This document shows, in pieces, positions 61,981 to 64,000 of a stretch of DNA of 64,000 nucleotides. The position numbers were made by a program, and so were the translations under genes. This DNA is from CAYRMN01 sp964425575. Lineage in GTDB: Bacteria; Patescibacteriota; Patescibacteriia; 2-12-FULL-60-25. The stretch lies in NCBI GenBank assembly GCA_964425575.1, contig CAYRMN010000002.1, positions 1-64,000 on the forward strand, written 5' to 3'. Each line of letters begins with the position of its first letter. The stretch's first letter is position 1. The notes below the pieces were generated by a model. That model did no database searches, had not been told where the DNA came from, and saw only the letters and a program-made list of their open reading frames with translations.

Positions 61981-62808
61981 ATGCAACTCATCAACGGAAA
62001 AGCGCTGGCGGCTTCGATCCGCGAACGCGTCAAGCAGGATATTGAAACGCAAGGCCTACACCCAAAGTTGGCAGTTCTTTTGGTTGGTGATGATCCAGCT
62101 TCAGAGATCTACGTCAAACTGAAAGAGAAGGCGGCACAGGAGGCAGGAATTGCAACGGATATTCGACGACTGCCGGCCATGGTTAGCGATACGGATCTCA
62201 AACAGATTATTTCTGATTGGAATTCGGATGAGAACGTAGACGCCATCCTGGTCCAACTCCCCCTTCCGCCTGGACATGATGCAGATGATGTCATCTCGGC
62301 CATTGATCCAGCCAAAGACGTTGATGGGTTTCATCCTGAAAATGCCAGTTCTCTCCTTGCAGGTGAGGCGCTGATTTTTCCGCCAGTACATGAAAGCATC
62401 CTTCGTCTCATTGGTGCGGCAGGGACGGATATGCGCTCGGCCAAAGCGGTCATCATTGCCAACTCAGATACCTTTGCTGAGCCGTTAGCGCACCTCCTTA
62501 CCACTGCCGGCTGTTTTGTAGAAACATATTCACCTGAAGATCTTGATGTACGAACAACACAACAAGCAGACATCATCGTCATTGCCATCGGACGTCCCAA
62601 TTTTCTAACCCGCGATCTGATCAAATCAGGTGCCTGCATTATTGACGTGGGTACCAATCGCGTTGGGAAAAAAACCGTTGGTGATGTTGATGTCGAACAT
62701 ATTCAAGACATTCCCGGCTGGCTCTCCCCCGTTCCCGGCGGCGTTGGCCCTATGACTGTCGCGTTGCTTTTGAAAAATGTATTGGAATTAGCAAAACGAC
62801 GTCGTTAG
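61981..62808 (+). CDS. folD: Methylenetetrahydrofolate dehydrogenase/cyclohydrolase
   Basis: Converts 5,10-methylene-THF to 10-formyl-THF. Motifs: YVKLKEKAAQEAGI with the catalytic Lys, VDAILVQLPLPPGHDADDVI, DPAKDVDGFHPEN, ADIIVIAIGRPNFL and the C-terminal PGGVGPMTVALLL. The NADP-binding loop reads IIANSDTFAEPLA rather than the common VGRSxxVGxP, an unusual change. Length 275 is normal. 68 bases after glyA. Confidence 0.94.
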   Translation: MQLINGKALAASIRERVKQDIETQGLHPKLAVLLVGDDPASEIYVKLKEKAAQEAGIATDIRRLPAMVSDTDLKQIISDWNSDENVDAILVQLPLPPGHDADDVISAIDPAKDVDGFHPENASSLLAGEALIFPPVHESILRLIGAAGTDMRSAKAVIIANSDTFAEPLAHLLTTAGCFVETYSPEDLDVRTTQQADIIVIAIGRPNFLTRDLIKSGACIIDVGTNRVGKKTVGDVDVEHIQDIPGWLSPVPGGVGPMTVALLLKNVLELAKRRR

Positions 62809-62815
62809 ATAGAAA

Positions 62816-62944
62816 CCTGTTCAAACCGGATGAGATGCGCCAGGCTGGAGCAAATAAAAACCGGAGGCGCCCCGCTGCTCATAAGCGGCGGGGTGGTGAG
62901 GATGTTTATGAGTGAAGCCTAAGCAGATCGCCGGTTTAAACAGG
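62816..62944 (-). repeat. Foldable 3'-end element, copy 2
   Basis: Ends CCTGTTCAAACCGG/CCGGTTTAAACAGG pair over 14 bases; the one mismatch becomes a G-U pair only on the minus strand. It holds the same inner blocks as copy 1 (GATCTGCTT, CTTCACTCATAAA, GCCTCCGGTTTTT, GCTCCAGC, CATCTCATC) but a different, longer central hairpin CCCCGC/GCGGGG. It begins three bases after the stop of the gene at 62948. Confidence 0.75.
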
Positions 62945-62947
62945 CTT

Positions 62948-63355
62948 TTAGATCTCCATCCCTTCTCCTAAAACCGTTCGTAATCGTCGCCGTCGAACAT
63001 GATAGGCTACCAGCATAATGGCGGCGATTTCACATCCAAATTGAATCAATACTTCTGGCGCAACAATAACCCACGGTCCACGATCAGACATGAATATGCC
63101 ATAGGTAAGGTACCCGGTAACAAAAATGACGAGATGCACAATGACTAATAACAATGCGTCTTGCCGAGTTGGTAAGCGCTGTGAAAACGCCCAACGACAA
63201 AATAAGCAGGTGATCAGAAACGCGAGGAGCCAATTCACGGCACTCAACAAAAGCAGCGGAGTCGTACTCGGCAGGATATACAAAACGGATGCCAAAATCG
63301 CCGCGACCGAAGCGACAAAGTTTAGGACGCTGATGACAAAAAAACGAAACCACAT
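62948..63355 (-). CDS. Four-helix small membrane protein (135 aa)
   Basis: Four hydrophobic segments (about 4-25, 33-53, 68-88, 96-118) and a basic tail HVRRRRLRTVLGEG. RLPTRQDALLLVIVHLVIFV lies in the centre. No family is recognised. Like the gene at 43487 it is followed directly by the foldable element. Confidence 0.65.
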   Translation of the reverse strand: MWFRFFVISVLNFVASVAAILASVLYILPSTTPLLLLSAVNWLLAFLITCLFCRWAFSQRLPTRQDALLLVIVHLVIFVTGYLTYGIFMSDRGPWVIVAPEVLIQFGCEIAAIMLVAYHVRRRRLRTVLGEGMEI

Positions 63356-63410
63356 AAAGATGATTCTATTCTAGCATGTCTTGGCTACTAACTCACCTCA
63401 CACGCTCCCT

Positions 63411-63554
63411 GACATCCCGAGTGAAGTCTGACGGAGCTGAGGGATCGCTTCGTTGAAGTCAATATCTACTTCGAATTCGAAGGGATTCTCCGCCCTAGGC
63501 GGATCTGCCTTGGGCATGACTCCCCTCTTTGTAAGACTCGTCGGTCGGAATGAC
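63411..63554. repeat. Palindromic intergenic repeat, copy 3
   Basis: Left end GACATCCCGAGTGAAGTCTGACGGAGCTGAGGGAT; right end CTCGTCGGTCGGAATGAC (63537-63554), identical to the end of copy 1 (1127-1143). The centre holds TCGAATTCGA and CGCCCTAGGCGGA palindromes. It occupies the space between two minus-strand membrane-protein genes. Only part of the left end is quoted as pairing; internal pairing is imperfect. Confidence 0.6.
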
Positions 63555-63595
63555 AAGCAGGAGAGATATTTGATGATAGTCTTCGGTAAGGTGTG

Positions 63596-64000
63596 CTATT
63601 CGAATAACATACTGAGTCGCTGAAGAATAACCCCGGCAAAAAGCAGCATAATGGCCGTTGGCGTAAAAACGCGCCACCATATCGCTCGGCCTCGTGTTTG
63701 ACGATGCATCATGTAACCCGCGGCCACCACGATCAAAATATTCGTTGTGGCAGTAAATAATGCGCCAATGGTCCCAATCGTCGTCAAAAAATTTCTGTCC
63801 CCAATCCATAACAACGCGAGAGGGCAACCAAGAGTCAATACCCAGGCCCAAAAACGAGGCATGGAAAAATCAAGCCGGTAGGCAGCCTGTAAATCAAATA
63901 CACTGGTAATAAACGAGGTCACAACGGCAAAAAAGCCAAGGGCAGGAACCAACCACCACAGCGCCACAGGAAATACCGCTGCGAATGCCATTGGATTCGC
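63596..64000 (-). CDS. Permease of the aromatic/amino-acid transporter type, 5' end cut off
   Basis: The C-terminal ~134 residues of a membrane transporter; the frame runs on past the window edge (ANPMAFAAVFPVALWW). Four helices are visible, with GFFAVVTSFITSVFDLQAAYRLDF, IGDRNFLTTIGTIGALFTATTNILIVVAAGYM and a final hydrophobic segment. It resembles aromatic amino acid/Trp-Tyr permeases of the APC fold; substrate uncertain. Confidence 0.65.
   Translation of the reverse strand, partial: ANPMAFAAVFPVALWWLVPALGFFAVVTSFITSVFDLQAAYRLDFSMPRFWAWVLTLGCPLALLWIGDRNFLTTIGTIGALFTATTNILIVVAAGYMMHRQTRGRAIWWRVFTPTAIMLLFAGVILQRLSMLFE

Noticed and set aside
1..64000. CRISPR arrays, cas genes, rRNA operon, intact transposase
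   Set aside because: None seen: no regularly spaced direct repeats of 24-40 bases, no Cas-like proteins, no rRNA sequence and no complete IS element.

Overview
The window is a scaffold from a member of the Candidate Phyla Radiation (Patescibacteria), most likely a Parcubacteria-type lineage. The evidence is a shortened UvrA, a typical small-protein complement, and an N-terminal surface domain on the secreted glycosidase of a kind I associate with this group. TGA is used as a stop throughout. GC is moderate by eye, and many genes start directly after a -10 box (leaderless). Four runs of N (5902-5928, 15174-15183, 22400-22436, 52816-52825) each fall inside a gene and break its frame, so their lengths are placeholders. 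The first ~735 bases are more AT-rich, hold half an aldolase gene, and end abruptly against a GIY-YIG gene; this looks like a chimeric join.

Layout. 0.7-5.3 kb: GIY-YIG protein, uvrA and a three-gene riboflavin operon (riboflavin kinase, riboflavin synthase, lumazine synthase). 5.3-13.5 kb: an accessory island next to tRNA-Trp. It has an AT-rich ABC-ATPase of the RloC/PrrC-like type, the decayed C-terminus of a large serine recombinase, and then four one-gene modules: a SET+ParB-like fusion, a HExxH metalloprotease, a NUDIX protein and a small membrane protein. Each module is bounded by a related intergenic site: a tRNA-3'-end-like stretch, a variable hairpin and, in three copies, a conserved right flank. 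This cassette-like array is the most unusual structure in the window. 13.5-35 kb: mostly single genes for envelope and surface work. They include a SGNH hydrolase plus acyltransferase pair, a secreted GH44 glycosidase, an ABC exporter, pyrD, a ferritin-like/VIT1 transporter, DedA, an alkyltransferase-NADAR repair pair, an M28 peptidase, a sugar-dehydrogenase-like lipoprotein and a RnfD/NqrB-FNR fusion. 35.6-35.9 kb: a complete small-RNA transcription unit with promoter, structured RNA and terminator. 36-49.5 kb: polyprenyl synthase, PEP-utilising protein, mraY-ftsW-murG, NifU-like, rpmA, pyrG, NUDIX, S41 protease and a PEGA protein. 49.5-56.7 kb: a sugar-nucleotide and glycosyltransferase locus (rmlA, rmlB, an epimerase/reductase of the plant NRS/ER type, four GT2 enzymes). 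56.7-64 kb: hpf, murB, murC, glyA, folD and membrane proteins.

The genes fit a small, fermentative, surface-attached cell that builds its own peptidoglycan and a deoxysugar-bearing glycan. It keeps pyrimidine (pyrD, pyrG) and one-carbon (glyA, folD) steps and picks up accessory genes beside a tRNA. Two further structural signals recur. One is a ~120-base foldable element found 3-4 bases after the stop of two small membrane-protein genes (43.4 and 62.9 kb). The other is a family of palindromic intergenic repeats at 1.0, 32.7, 46.5 and 63.4 kb.
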